26,172 bases of DNA from assembly GCA_002420015.1 (NCBI GenBank), contig DIHF01000058.1, positions 2,662 through 28,833 on the forward strand, in the 5' to 3' direction. Under the pieces are notes generated by a model. That model was given only the letters and a program-made list of their open reading frames with translations. It made no database searches and was not told the DNA's origin. This DNA comes from Micavibrio sp. UBA5703. GTDB taxonomy: Bacteria > Pseudomonadota > Alphaproteobacteria > Micavibrionales > Micavibrionaceae. The position numbers and the translations under genes were made by a program. Shown piece after piece: positions 1-7,480 of this stretch. The first letter of the stretch is position 1, and each line of letters starts with the position of its first letter.

Positions 1-102
1 GAAAATCCTAGGGGAATGACGAAAACGGAGTATCGGATTCTTAATGTAAGTGGCTATAATTACAGGTCCAGAAAATTCTCCTCTCTGCATGACAAAAAGG
101 AT

Positions 103-131
103 GGATCACACGCATAAAGCGTGTGATGACG
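103..131. repeat. Palindromic repeat A, single-hairpin copy
   Basis: A perfect 9-bp inverted repeat, ATCACACGC (105-113) and GCGTGTGAT (119-127), has a 5-nt loop ATAAA and is followed by GACG. The same hairpin recurs at 3819-3847 and, with a changed loop, at 7600-7628, always between genes. This copy lacks the partner hairpin seen in the other two. The family is unnamed here; it behaves like a REP-type intergenic palindrome. Confidence 0.8.
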
Positions 132-144
132 GATGTGTAATTAA

Positions 145-178
145 ATCCGTGCCTATCTGTGTTCATTCGTGGTTTTTA
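145..178 (-). repeat. Repeat B copy (CCACGGATGAACAC-type)
   Basis: Read on the minus strand, the segment gives a run of the pattern AACCACGAATGAACACAGAT followed by a second CACGGAT block. Related copies lie at 3712-3750 and as an inverted pair at 13421-13500. Similar 'accacggatgaacacggat' repeats occur in intergenic DNA of many bacteria. No function is assigned. Confidence 0.65.
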
Positions 179-224
179 GATCCTTCAGGGGCTTTTTCCC
201 TTCAGGATGACAAGGGGCAAGGGG

Positions 225-1052
225 TTAACCCGCCGCGCGGCGGGAGCCTTCGATACCGCGCCAGACGGCCTTGGCGATTTCCTCGACTTCGCGTGCGGCT
301 TCGGTGTTGGGCGAGCGGGTCAGAAGCGGCGTTTGATGGCGGATGGTGTCTTTCACCTTCGGATCGACGCGGATCATGCCGAGCATCGGCGGTTTGAGGC
401 GCAGGAAATTCTCGCATGCCTTGAGCAGCGTTTTATAGGTCTTTTCTCCTTCGGTGATGCTGGGGGCCATGTTCACAACGATGCTGACGTTTTTCGACAT
501 CCCGGCCGCAGCGCCGAGTTTGATGAAGGCGTAGGCATCGGTCAGAGAGGTCGGTTCGTCCGTCGTGATTAAAATCGTGCGCGCCGCCGTGGCCGAGAGC
601 ATGCGCACCGTGCGGTCAACCCCCGCGCCAAGATCGGCGATGACGACATCATAGCGGTCCGACACGTCGATGAGTTGCTCGCGCAGCATGGAAAGGCGCT
701 GGCTGGGCAGGGCGGAGAGCGAGGCTTGGCCCGAGCGTCCGGCGATCACATCAAAGCCGCCGTCCTCGTAGGGTTGGATGACTTTATCAAGACTGAGGCG
801 GCCGCGGATAACGTCGTTCAGGTCGCGCTTGGGCATGAGGCCAAGCTGCACATCGACATTGGCCAATCCAAGATCGCCGTCAAAAAGCAAAACCCGCTTG
901 CCCATCTTGGTCAGGGCGTGGGCGAGCGTGATGGAAAACCATGTCTTGCCGACGCCGCCCTTGCCGCTGGCCACGGCCATGATGTTGTCTCCCTTGCGGA
1001 TGCCGCCGCCGGTTGTGGGTCTGGGTTGCATGTCGGGCGTTGTCATGATCAT
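225..1052 (-). CDS. flhG: FlhG/FleN-type MinD-like ATPase, flagellar number regulator
   Basis: A 275-residue P-loop ATPase of the MinD/ParA class that works with FlhF to set the number and placement of flagella. A deviant Walker A motif (KGGVGKT) lies at residues 31-37. The Walker A' segment LLFDGDLGLANVDVQLGL follows at about 55-72 and is characteristic of FlhG/FleN. A Walker B-like VVIADLGAG lies near 136-144. The start overlaps the flhF stop by 4 nt (ATGA), so the two genes are translationally coupled; a second ATG two codons later is also possible. The N terminus before the P-loop is short and Pro/Gly/Thr-rich. It lacks the DQAxxLR-type helix that in other FlhG proteins stimulates the FlhF GTPase. 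MinD itself is excluded by the flhF context and the lack of minC/minE nearby. Confidence 0.93.
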   Translation of the reverse strand: MIMTTPDMQPRPTTGGGIRKGDNIMAVASGKGGVGKTWFSITLAHALTKMGKRVLLFDGDLGLANVDVQLGLMPKRDLNDVIRGRLSLDKVIQPYEDGGFDVIAGRSGQASLSALPSQRLSMLREQLIDVSDRYDVVIADLGAGVDRTVRMLSATAARTILITTDEPTSLTDAYAFIKLGAAAGMSKNVSIVVNMAPSITEGEKTYKTLLKACENFLRLKPPMLGMIRVDPKVKDTIRHQTPLLTRSPNTEAAREVEEIAKAVWRGIEGSRRAAG

Positions 1053-2068
1053 TGCCGGGTTCCCGTTCTTCTGAGCTGTTCAGGGCGTTTGTCGTTGAAA
1101 GCGCCGGGCATTATAAGCCGCGCCAGCGTTTTGGGGCTGAGGGCGATAAGACCGTCGGCGACTTTGGGTGTGTTTCCGGCATCCGAAAAACTGAGGCCGC
1201 CCTGATGCGCCGCCGCCAGAAGGCCGCCGAGGCGTCTTGCGATGTCGATGCGCGTGGGCAGGAAGCGCCGCACGCCAAGTGTAGAAAAGACGCGGGCCAT
1301 TTCGCCCATTTCCTCGCAATCGCCGCCGGCGGCCATCACGACGACAGGTTCCACGTCGCCTACGCCGATCATTTTGGCGATGTGGCGGATGTCGTCGGTG
1401 TTGAAGGGGTTGAGGCCCTGCGTGTCGATGACGACCTGATCTATGCCCTCCATATCGTTGAGGATTTCTTTTAGCTGCGCCGGATCGTCGGCGCGTTTCA
1501 GGTTGATGTTCAAAAGCCGGGTGAAGGATTCGAGTTGCTCAATCCCTCCGGCGCGCACGGTGTCCGTGGAAATAACGCCGATGCGCAGGCCGTTCATCAC
1601 GCCCCGCGCCGCCATTTTTGCGACGGCCAGCGTTTTGCCGCTGCCCGGCGGGCCGACCATCATGAGCGCCTTGTCGTAGGGGCGCACGGGCAGGGGATCG
1701 AAAGAAAACAGATGCTCAAGCGCGGCCACCAGCGCAACGCCGGGGGATTCAAGCCCCATCACGGTGGCGCTGGAGATGATATGGTCGGCGACTTCGGCGG
1801 GGACGGAATGGCGGATAAGGGCATCGGTCAGCGCCTCGGCGATCGCGCCGCTTTCTTCTTCCTCGTCGTATTGAAGCCAGCTTTCAGGGGCGGCGGTGCG
1901 GCCGTTTTGGGCAATCTCAAATCCCGGCTCGATAGCGGCGGTGACGCGCACGGTGCGGCCGCCGTTTTCCTCGCGTGTGGCCACGATCACGGCGTTTTCG
2001 CCCAGATTGTCGCGCACCATTTTCATCGCCTCGGTCATGGTATTCGCATAGAAAGATTTAAGCCGCAT
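1049..2068 (-). CDS. flhF: FlhF, SRP-family GTPase for flagellar placement
   Basis: A 339-residue SRP-type GTPase that recruits the first flagellar building blocks to the pole. The N-terminal B domain begins with the FlhF signature MRLKSFYANTMTEAM, followed by DNLGENAVIVATRE at about 20-33. The NG domain has G1 GPPGSGKT at 139-146, the DTVRAGGIEQLESF region at 169-182, G3 DTQG at 215-218 (DTAG in most SRP GTPases) and a G4-like TRID near the C terminus in place of TKxD. It is shorter than many FlhF proteins because the B-to-N linker is short. No clear Shine-Dalgarno precedes the ATG, and a 143-bp palindromic element lies only 31 nt upstream, so transcription may begin within or after that element. 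Confidence 0.95.
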   Translation of the reverse strand: MRLKSFYANTMTEAMKMVRDNLGENAVIVATREENGGRTVRVTAAIEPGFEIAQNGRTAAPESWLQYDEEEESGAIAEALTDALIRHSVPAEVADHIISSATVMGLESPGVALVAALEHLFSFDPLPVRPYDKALMMVGPPGSGKTLAVAKMAARGVMNGLRIGVISTDTVRAGGIEQLESFTRLLNINLKRADDPAQLKEILNDMEGIDQVVIDTQGLNPFNTDDIRHIAKMIGVGDVEPVVVMAAGGDCEEMGEMARVFSTLGVRRFLPTRIDIARRLGGLLAAAHQGGLSFSDAGNTPKVADGLIALSPKTLARLIMPGAFNDKRPEQLRRTGTRQ

Positions 2069-2099
2069 AGTTTTTACTTGGGCCAGACTGGTTACTCAG

Positions 2100-2242
2100 G
2101 GGCGTACGCTCATTCATCGTCTTTTGGCCTGCAAACCACAGTTTTCTGCGCTTCCGCTTCTCAAATACGTCTATGTATTCTCCGATGCGGTTCTCGAAAA
2201 CCGTGGTTTTCGGCACAAAATACTCTGAATGAGCATACGCCC
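2100..2242. repeat. Large palindromic element upstream of flhF
   Basis: This is an almost fully self-complementary element. The outer arms are 17 nt with one mismatch (2100-2116 with 2226-2242; GGGCGTACGCTCATTCA and TGAATGAGCATACGCCC). The second arms are 16 nt with 14 pairing (2131-2146 with 2196-2211). A central hairpin is built from CCGC...AATAC and GTATT...GCGG around 2153-2190. It has no coding capacity of its own for a transposase. It resembles a palindromic or MITE-like insertion. Confidence 0.8.
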
Positions 2243-2272
2243 TAATAATTAGCCAGTATAGATTTTCATGCC

Positions 2273-2317
2273 CCCCCGCGCCAGTGCATAAACATAAAAA
2301 TGGCGTGCGGGCGGGGG
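2273..2317 (-). terminator. Possible hairpin terminator after the three-gene island
   Basis: On the minus strand, CCCCCGC...GCCA pairs with TGGC...GCGGGGG (plus-strand arms 2273-2283 and 2301-2317, with an internal asymmetric loop). It follows the last paralogue gene. There is no proper T-tract after it, so its use as an intrinsic terminator is uncertain. Confidence 0.3.
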
Positions 2318-2343
2318 AGTTGGGGATAAATCGGGGGGAGCAG

Positions 2344-2736
2344 TTAGAGGCTGTGATGAAAGCCGGCTTCGATAACGGGGGGGACGGGACTGCCCCGAAG
2401 CCTTTTAATCTCCTGAAGGAATTCGATCATGCCGCTTTCTATAAAGTATAAATTACTTTTCGTTTTGTGATGTGCTTTCGTTGCCTCTGTCGTTATTAAG
2501 CACTGCCCCTTGTCTTGCCCCGGGGCGGTGCTTGCGATGAAGGCAAATTTTATACTTGTATGGGGACAGATAGGTTGTAAATGCTTGAAAACGGCACGAT
2601 TCTGATCTGGAAATTTTACGTAGCTTTTGAGGTGTGAGCCTTGAAAAGCATGAAAGGTTTCTCTGCCAAGGCGGCTTTTTTTGTGGCTTCTGTAAGTTTT
2701 AAGTTCTTTTGACACTTTACTTATTTCCCCATCCAT
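2344..2736 (-). CDS. Hypothetical protein, third member of tandem paralogous family
   Basis: A 130-residue protein of unrecognised family. It is clearly related to the two genes upstream of it. Shared blocks are ETFHAFQGSHLKSY (compare NTFHAFDGNLINTY in the next gene), a middle segment IKFAFIASTAPG, and KGQCLITTEATKAHHKTKS, followed by a hydrophobic IEFLQEI helix. It has no signal peptide or membrane segment and is basic, with many His and Lys residues. The ATG at 2736 has no clear ribosome binding site. The last codons and stop share 11 identical nucleotides with the 3' end of the neighbouring paralogue. It is followed by a GC-rich hairpin and the palindromic element before flhF. No function can be inferred. 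Confidence 0.65.
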   Translation of the reverse strand: MDGEISKVSKELKTYRSHKKSRLGRETFHAFQGSHLKSYVKFPDQNRAVFKHLQPICPHTSIKFAFIASTAPGQDKGQCLITTEATKAHHKTKSNLYFIESGMIEFLQEIKRLRGSPVPPVIEAGFHHSL

Positions 2737-2785
2737 TGATTAACCGTTTATTTTGAGTCTGTAAAGGTGGTGTACAGGGGGGCGG

Positions 2786-3205
2786 TTAGAGGCTGGGGTA
2801 TCTGCAATCGTCCTCAAATACAACGCGCAGAAGCGGGAAAATCTTTCCTGCTTCCCGTTCCCTTTGCAGATGCCTTGTTTTTATCAGCGTGTTTAAGAAC
2901 AGTATAAAGTGGTTGTCGACCTGAAACTTCGTAGATTTGGTATGTTCGTGGCCCGGTTCGGTTCCCTTCGTTTCCACGAGGCAATGCCCGCTACTGCTTT
3001 TGGGATGGGCGTTGCGGATAAAAACATCGCTTATTGCCGTATGCGACCTGATGCAGTGCGTGCCGATTTTGAAAGTTTCTCCTGTTGGAAGGGTGCGGTA
3101 TGTGTTGATGAGGTTGCCGTCAAAGGCATGAAACGTGTTTTCATCCCTATTGGGGGTACCCTCAATTACCGCATAACTGAAGTATTTCCTTATCCTTTTT
3201 GACAT
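2786..3205 (-). CDS. Hypothetical protein, second member of tandem paralogous family
   Basis: A 139-residue protein of unrecognised family. The N terminus RKYFSYAVIEGT parallels EKFFSYYGRGKS in the preceding gene. NTFHAFDGNLINTYRTLP parallels the corresponding blocks of both neighbours. The C-terminal half has SGHCLVETKGTEPGHEHTKSTKF and then a helix with FILFLNTLIKTR. It starts 9 nt after the stop of the upstream paralogue, so the two are almost certainly cotranscribed. It is soluble, with no export signal. It probably forms a compact domain with a conserved Cys in the (G/F)xC block shared by all three members. Confidence 0.7.
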   Translation of the reverse strand: MSKRIRKYFSYAVIEGTPNRDENTFHAFDGNLINTYRTLPTGETFKIGTHCIRSHTAISDVFIRNAHPKSSSGHCLVETKGTEPGHEHTKSTKFQVDNHFILFLNTLIKTRHLQREREAGKIFPLLRVVFEDDCRYPSL

Positions 3206-3214
3206 TGTGAATTT

Positions 3215-3616
3215 TTATGACATATCAGGTTCGGGGTGCAAATCCTTTTTGTTTTGCGGCTTAATTTCTTCCTTAACCAGCGCGATAAATCTCCGGTAAT
3301 TTTCGACGCGAAACTCGGCGGTGAGCGGGCCGCTTTCAAGTTTGCAAAAGCCCTTGTTGGAGGAGGGGTCGTTCCAGAAGGCGTTCGGGTGGTCGTTGAG
3401 GATGACGGTGGTTTCGTCGATGGGGAAGTAGTCTTCCTGTTCCTGATACCGATCCGGGGCGGGTTCACCCGCGTTGGTCATCGCCCGGTTCCAGAGGTGC
3501 CTTAGCGGGCCGGCTTTTTTGTAAGTCGTGATCCTGCCGTTGCCCACGGTGTGGTAAGTGTCTTCGGATTTTCCTCTGCCGTAATAGCTGAAGAATTTTT
3601 CTGTATTGTTACTCAT
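3215..3616 (-). CDS. Hypothetical protein, first member of tandem paralogous family
   Basis: A 133-residue protein of unrecognised family and the first gene of a three-gene paralogous array. EKFFSYYGRGKSEDTYHTVGNGRITTY near residues 6-33 matches the N-terminal block of the next gene. The conserved KGFCKLESGPLTAEF block lies at about 90-104, followed by a helix FIALVKEEIK. The middle part (the region with EPAPDRYQEQEDYFPIDETTVILNDHP) is more acidic than in the other two. The gene follows the 255-nt repeat-rich gap after flhA and starts at ATG 3616 (MSNNT). It could be an accessory insertion into the flagellar locus. Confidence 0.7.
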   Translation of the reverse strand: MSNNTEKFFSYYGRGKSEDTYHTVGNGRITTYKKAGPLRHLWNRAMTNAGEPAPDRYQEQEDYFPIDETTVILNDHPNAFWNDPSSNKGFCKLESGPLTAEFRVENYRRFIALVKEEIKPQNKKDLHPEPDMS

Positions 3617-3711
3617 TTACGCCACGCCCTTTTTGTTTCGTTTCTTAGGGGCGGGAAGATAGCCTGACGGTATGTCTATGTCAAATAGTGTTTGGGGTGG
3701 CGGGTTGATGG

Positions 3712-3750
3712 TTTTTAACCACGGATGGAGACGGATGAACGCGGATAAGC
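3712..3750 (+). repeat. Repeat B copy
   Basis: TTTTTAACCACGGATGGAGA and the following CGGATGAACGCGGAT block belong to the same family as 145-178 and 13421-13500. It sits immediately before a repeat A element. Confidence 0.65.
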
Positions 3751-3755
3751 AAATC

Positions 3756-3847
3756 GTCATTACACGGCTTGTCCGTGTAATCCATCCTCCTTCGCCCTTC
3801 GGGCTTCGGCGGACAGGTGGATCACACGCATAAAGCGTGTGATGACG
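3756..3847. repeat. Palindromic repeat A, two-hairpin copy with spacer
   Basis: Hairpin 1 is ATTACACGG (3759-3767), loop CTTGT, CCGTGTAAT (3773-3781). Hairpin 2 is ATCACACGC (3821-3829), loop ATAAA, GCGTGTGAT (3835-3843). The ends are GTCAT and GATGAC, themselves complementary. The 39-nt spacer contains a further small CGCCC-TTCG-GGGC-like hairpin. The copy at 7571-7628 has the same two hairpins with a 6-nt spacer. Confidence 0.85.
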
Positions 3848-3871
3848 TTAGTGGGTTGGGATGACAGAGGG

Positions 3872-5992
3872 TTACACCTGCCCGAGGGTCTTGATGCGGG
3901 CTTTAGGGTGGATTTCGTTTTGTGACATGACCACGGTTTGCGGCCGGAAGCGCTCGATGACCGAGCGCACATAGGGCCGGATGCCGGGCGAGGTGAGGAG
4001 CACGGGAATTTCGCCCTGCGCCGACATTTTGTCGTATTTGTTGCGTACGGCGGAAATGAAATCCTGTAGCCGCGTGGGCGGCATGGCGAGTTGCTTGTTT
4101 TCGCCATCGCCCACGAGGGCTTCGATAAAGGATTGTTCCCATTCCGGCGAGAGTGTGACCAGCGGCAGGATATTGTTTGCGTTGGCGTTGGCATCGCAAA
4201 GCTGGCGCGCAAGGCGCGAGCGCACATGTTCGGTGATATGCGCGAGGTTTTTGGTGTAGGCGGCGGCTTCGGCGATGCCCTCGAGAATGGCCGGCATATC
4301 GCGCACGGAAACACGCTCGGACAAAAGATTTTGCAAAACCCTCTGAAGCCCGCCGATGGAGATTTGCGAGGGGATGACGTCGCTGACCAGCTTTTGATAT
4401 TCCTTGGGCATTTCGTCGAGCAGCTTTTGCGTTTCGGCATAGTTGAGAAGATCCGGCATGTTGTCTTTGATAATTTCCGTGATGTGCGTCGTGACGACGG
4501 TGGGCGCATCGACGACGGTATAGCCCTTGAAGTGCGCCTCTTCGCGGTACTGTTCGTCGATCCACATGGCGGGCAGGCCAAAAGTCGGCTCGGTGGTGTT
4601 TTCCCCCGGCAGGCCGATCGAGCCGCCCGAGGGGTCCATGCACATCAGCATGCCAGGGCGCACATCGCCGCGCCCGGATTCGATTTCCTTGATGCGCACG
4701 ACATAGGTGCTGGCCGGAAGCTGGAGGTTGTCCTGTATTCGCACGGCGGGCAGGACATAGCCCATATCCTCGGCAAGCTGGCGGCGCAGGCCCTTGATCT
4801 GGTCGGTGAGCTTGTTGCCGCCTTCGCCCTGCACCAACGGCAAAAGCCCGTAGCCAAGCTCCAGCCGGATGGTATCCATAGCGAGCGCCTTCGATATAGG
4901 TTCTTCGGCGATGGCGGCTTTCGCACCGGGCTTGGCGGCGGCGACTTTTTTCTCTTCCTCGCGGGCGACGCGCTGGAACGACATCCAGGCCATAAAGCCA
5001 GTCACGGCACCGAGCGTCAGGAACGGCGCGGTCGGGATGACGGGCATCAGGCCCATGATGATAATAAGGGCCGAGGACATCGCCATGGCGCGGGGATAAC
5101 GGGCGAATTGCGTGAACAATGCCTGATCGGCGGAGCCTTCAATGCCCGCCTTGGACACCAGCAAGCCTGCCGAAACCGAGACAATCAGGGCGGGGATCTG
5201 CGAGACGAGGCCGTCGCCGATGGTCAGGACGGTGTAATTGGTGGCGGCATCGGCAAGGCTCATACCCTGGTTGACGGTGCCGATGATGACGCCGCCGATA
5301 ACGTTGACGAAGACGATCAAAAGCCCCGCGATCGCATCGCCGCGCACGAATTTCGCCGCGCCGTCCATGGCCCCGTAGAAGGTGCTTTCCTGTTCCAGCT
5401 TTTTACGGCGGTCTTTGGCTTCCTCCTCGGTCAAAAGCCCGGCGGAGAGGTCGCTGTCGATGGCCATTTGCTTGCCGGGCATGGCATCCAGAGTAAAGCG
5501 CGCTGCGACTTCGGCGATACGGCCCGAACCCTTGGTGATGACGACGAAGTTCACGATGACGAGAATGGCAAAAACGATCGCGCCGATGACGTAGCTGTCC
5601 TTGATGATGAAGGTGCCGAAGGCTTCGATGACGTGCCCGGCGGCGTCGCGCCCTTCATGGCCGCTCTCTAAGATAAGCCGCGTCGAGGCGATGTTGAGGC
5701 CCAGCCGCAGCGAGGTCGACACCAGAAGAACGGTCGGGAATGTTGAAAATTCGAGCGGGGCCTGAATGAACAAAACCGTCATCAGGATCAAAACTGAAAA
5801 CGTGATGGAGATCGACAGCCCCGCATCGAGCAGCCATGCCGGGATCGGCAGCAGCATGAACAGGATGATGGTGATAATGCCCAGCGCAAAGATAACGTCC
5901 GTGCGCATCAGGCTTCGCGCAAAACCGCCGCCCGCAGCGGCAGTTCCGCCGGCGGTTTTGGTTGCGGGTAGGTTAGCGGCAGGACCGGCCAT
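3872..5992 (-). CDS. flhA: FlhA, flagellar type III export gate protein
   Basis: A 706-residue inner-membrane component of the flagellar type III secretion gate; the length is typical. About eight hydrophobic segments span residues 33-330 (for example TDVIFALGIITIILFMLLPI at 31-50). They are followed by a soluble cytoplasmic domain (about 365-706) that docks chaperone-substrate complexes. The family motifs are clear: LRLGLNIASTRLIL at 95-108, the FHIPEP signature around 155-182 (GRIAEVAARFTLDAMPGKQ, then AIDSDL) and FVRGDAIAGLL at about 215-225. It lies 114 nt after flbD on the same strand. FlhB, its usual partner, is not in the window. Confidence 0.98.
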   Translation of the reverse strand: MAGPAANLPATKTAGGTAAAGGGFARSLMRTDVIFALGIITIILFMLLPIPAWLLDAGLSISITFSVLILMTVLFIQAPLEFSTFPTVLLVSTSLRLGLNIASTRLILESGHEGRDAAGHVIEAFGTFIIKDSYVIGAIVFAILVIVNFVVITKGSGRIAEVAARFTLDAMPGKQMAIDSDLSAGLLTEEEAKDRRKKLEQESTFYGAMDGAAKFVRGDAIAGLLIVFVNVIGGVIIGTVNQGMSLADAATNYTVLTIGDGLVSQIPALIVSVSAGLLVSKAGIEGSADQALFTQFARYPRAMAMSSALIIIMGLMPVIPTAPFLTLGAVTGFMAWMSFQRVAREEEKKVAAAKPGAKAAIAEEPISKALAMDTIRLELGYGLLPLVQGEGGNKLTDQIKGLRRQLAEDMGYVLPAVRIQDNLQLPASTYVVRIKEIESGRGDVRPGMLMCMDPSGGSIGLPGENTTEPTFGLPAMWIDEQYREEAHFKGYTVVDAPTVVTTHITEIIKDNMPDLLNYAETQKLLDEMPKEYQKLVSDVIPSQISIGGLQRVLQNLLSERVSVRDMPAILEGIAEAAAYTKNLAHITEHVRSRLARQLCDANANANNILPLVTLSPEWEQSFIEALVGDGENKQLAMPPTRLQDFISAVRNKYDKMSAQGEIPVLLTSPGIRPYVRSVIERFRPQTVVMSQNEIHPKARIKTLGQV

Positions 5993-6054
5993 GACTTAAA
6001 AACCTGAAGGGCAAAAGAAAACGACAGCGCCCGGAGATTACACTGGGCACCGAG

Positions 6055-6069
6055 GCTATTCTACAGCCA
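6055..6069 (-). promoter_or_regulatory. Weak candidate sigma-54 promoter upstream of flhA
   Basis: On the minus strand, TGGCTGTAGAATAGC has the GG and GC dinucleotides at the 10-nt spacing required of -24/-12 elements and the TGGC of the -24 box. The -12 side (TAGC in place of TTGC) and the centre match poorly. It lies 63 nt before the flhA start. The only support is that FlbD is encoded next to it. Confidence 0.2.
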
Positions 6070-6106
6070 GCCAGAAGAATGTGCAAACGTATGGTTTTAT
6101 AAGGTC

Positions 6107-7480
6107 TTAAAACCCCTTGGCGACGGAGGCGGGAAGGTCGCGGCCTTCGTCTTTATACTGGTTCAGTTTATTCCGCAGGGTGCGGATGGAAATGCCGAGG
6201 ATATTGGCCGCGTGGGTGCGGTTGCCTAAACAGTGGTCGATGGTGTTGAGGATGAGGTCGCGCTCGACGTCGGCCACCGTCCGGCCGATCAGGGATTCTA
6301 CACCGCCGGGGTTTTGCACGGACGCGGCGCTTGTCGAGCCGGAAGATGTACTAGGCGCGACCGAAGACAGGGCCGGGCCGGGGCCGTCCTGAAGATGGAT
6401 GTCTTCGAGCGCGATGTCGTCGCCCGTGGAAACCAGAATGGCGCGGTGCATGGTGTTTTCCAGCTCCCGGATGTTGCCGCGCCAGCGATAGGACTTCAGA
6501 GCGTCCTGTGCGGGTTTGGCGATTTTCTTGCGCGCCACGCCGTTGGCTTCGGCGTATTTGTCGGCGAAAAACTGCGCGAGCGCCGGAATGTCGCCGGGGC
6601 GCTGGCGCAGCGAGGGCAGAGCGATATTGACGACATTGAGGCGGAAATAAAGGTCTTCGCGGAACTCGCCCTTTTTGACAGACTCATCCATGTTGCGGTT
6701 GGAGGTGGCGACGACGCGCACGTCGACCTTGACGGCATCGTTGCTGCCGACGCGGGTGATGACGCGCTCCTGCAATACGCGCAGTAATTTCGCCTGAAGT
6801 CCGATATCCATTTCGCTGATTTCATCGAGCAAAAGCGTGCCGCCGTGGGCTTCCTCGAACTTGCCGATGCGCCGCGCGGTTGCGCCGGTGAAGGCGCCTT
6901 TTTCGTGGCCGAACAGTTCCGATTCCAGAAGGTTTTCGGGGATGGCCGCGCAGTTGAGCGCGATGAACGGCCCGTCCTTGCGCCGGGATTTGCGGTGGAT
7001 GTACTGACTCATGACTTCCTTGCCGGTGCCGGATTCCCCGGTAATAAAGATGGTGGCTTCGGAAGGCGCGATCTTGTCGGCCAGCTTCACGACGTTTTTC
7101 ATCGCCGGGTCGTCGGCGATCATCGTGTTGTTTTCTTCGGTCACGGCGGCCAGTACGGCGGCGATCAGCTCGGCATCGGGGGGCAGAGGGACGTATTCCT
7201 TCGCGCCCTCCTGTATGGCTTTCACGGCGGCGCGGGAATCCGTGCCGATACCGCAGGCCACGACGGGGATGTGGATACGCTCTTTATTAAGGCGCTCGAT
7301 GAAGGCGCCGATCTTCTGCTTGACGTCGATCATCACAAGGTCCGCGCCCTTGCCGTTGAGCAGTGCGCCGATGGCCTGTTCAGAGTCTTCGCAGTGGACT
7401 ACCTTTGCGCCTTTTTGCAGGGCGATCTTGCCCGCTTGCGAGATGAAGCCTTCGAGTTGGCCGATAATCATGAGGCGCAT
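6107..7480 (-). CDS. flbD: FlbD, sigma-54-dependent flagellar transcription activator
   Basis: A 457-residue activator of late (class III/IV) flagellar genes. Order of domains: an N-terminal receiver-like domain (1-115), a sigma-54 AAA+ domain (about 122-355) and a Fis-type helix-turn-helix (about 423-442, HAANILGISIRTLRNKLNQY). The AAA+ domain shows Walker A GESGTGKE (148-155), the sigma-54-contacting GAFTGA loop (195-200) and Walker B GGTLLLDE (213-220). The receiver keeps an Asp at position 52 (MIDV) but lacks the usual pair of acidic residues after strand 1 (MRLMIIGQ). Caulobacter FlbD has the same feature and is controlled by FliX instead of a simple phosphorelay. A clear AAGGAG precedes the ATG. 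Targets in the window could include flagellin, hook and flhA operons, but no strong -24/-12 site was found. Confidence 0.95.
   Translation of the reverse strand: MRLMIIGQLEGFISQAGKIALQKGAKVVHCEDSEQAIGALLNGKGADLVMIDVKQKIGAFIERLNKERIHIPVVACGIGTDSRAAVKAIQEGAKEYVPLPPDAELIAAVLAAVTEENNTMIADDPAMKNVVKLADKIAPSEATIFITGESGTGKEVMSQYIHRKSRRKDGPFIALNCAAIPENLLESELFGHEKGAFTGATARRIGKFEEAHGGTLLLDEISEMDIGLQAKLLRVLQERVITRVGSNDAVKVDVRVVATSNRNMDESVKKGEFREDLYFRLNVVNIALPSLRQRPGDIPALAQFFADKYAEANGVARKKIAKPAQDALKSYRWRGNIRELENTMHRAILVSTGDDIALEDIHLQDGPGPALSSVAPSTSSGSTSAASVQNPGGVESLIGRTVADVERDLILNTIDHCLGNRTHAANILGISIRTLRNKLNQYKDEGRDLPASVAKGF

Larger units (their letters stand above)
1..224. other. Intergenic region downstream of flhG, repeat-bearing
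   Basis: No gene is supported here. The only open frame covering it (from 50) runs antisense into flhG and has no family features. The stretch holds one copy of a short palindrome (103-131), one copy of an 'ACCACGAATGAACACAG'-type repeat on the minus strand (145-178), and an imperfect 11-bp inverted repeat (180-190 with 198-208, 9 of 11 pairing). That inverted repeat lies just after the flhG stop, but no T-run follows it on the minus strand, so I do not call it a terminator. Confidence 0.6.
3617..3871. other. Intergenic region with stacked repeats between flhA and the paralogue island
   Basis: No gene is supported. The segment carries a repeat B copy (3712-3750) directly followed by the two-hairpin form of repeat A (3756-3847). 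Any promoter for the three-gene island would lie near 3617-3700, but I see no convincing -35/-10 pair there. Confidence 0.6.

Noticed and set aside
50..397. Plus-strand open frame across the left-end repeats
   Set aside because: It covers repeats and runs antisense into flhG, with no ribosome binding site and no family signal.
4091..5671. Long plus-strand open frame (526 codons) antisense to flhA
   Set aside because: It is a shadow of the GC-rich flhA frame, is low in recognisable motifs, and has His/Gly/Asp-rich composition typical of reverse-frame translation.
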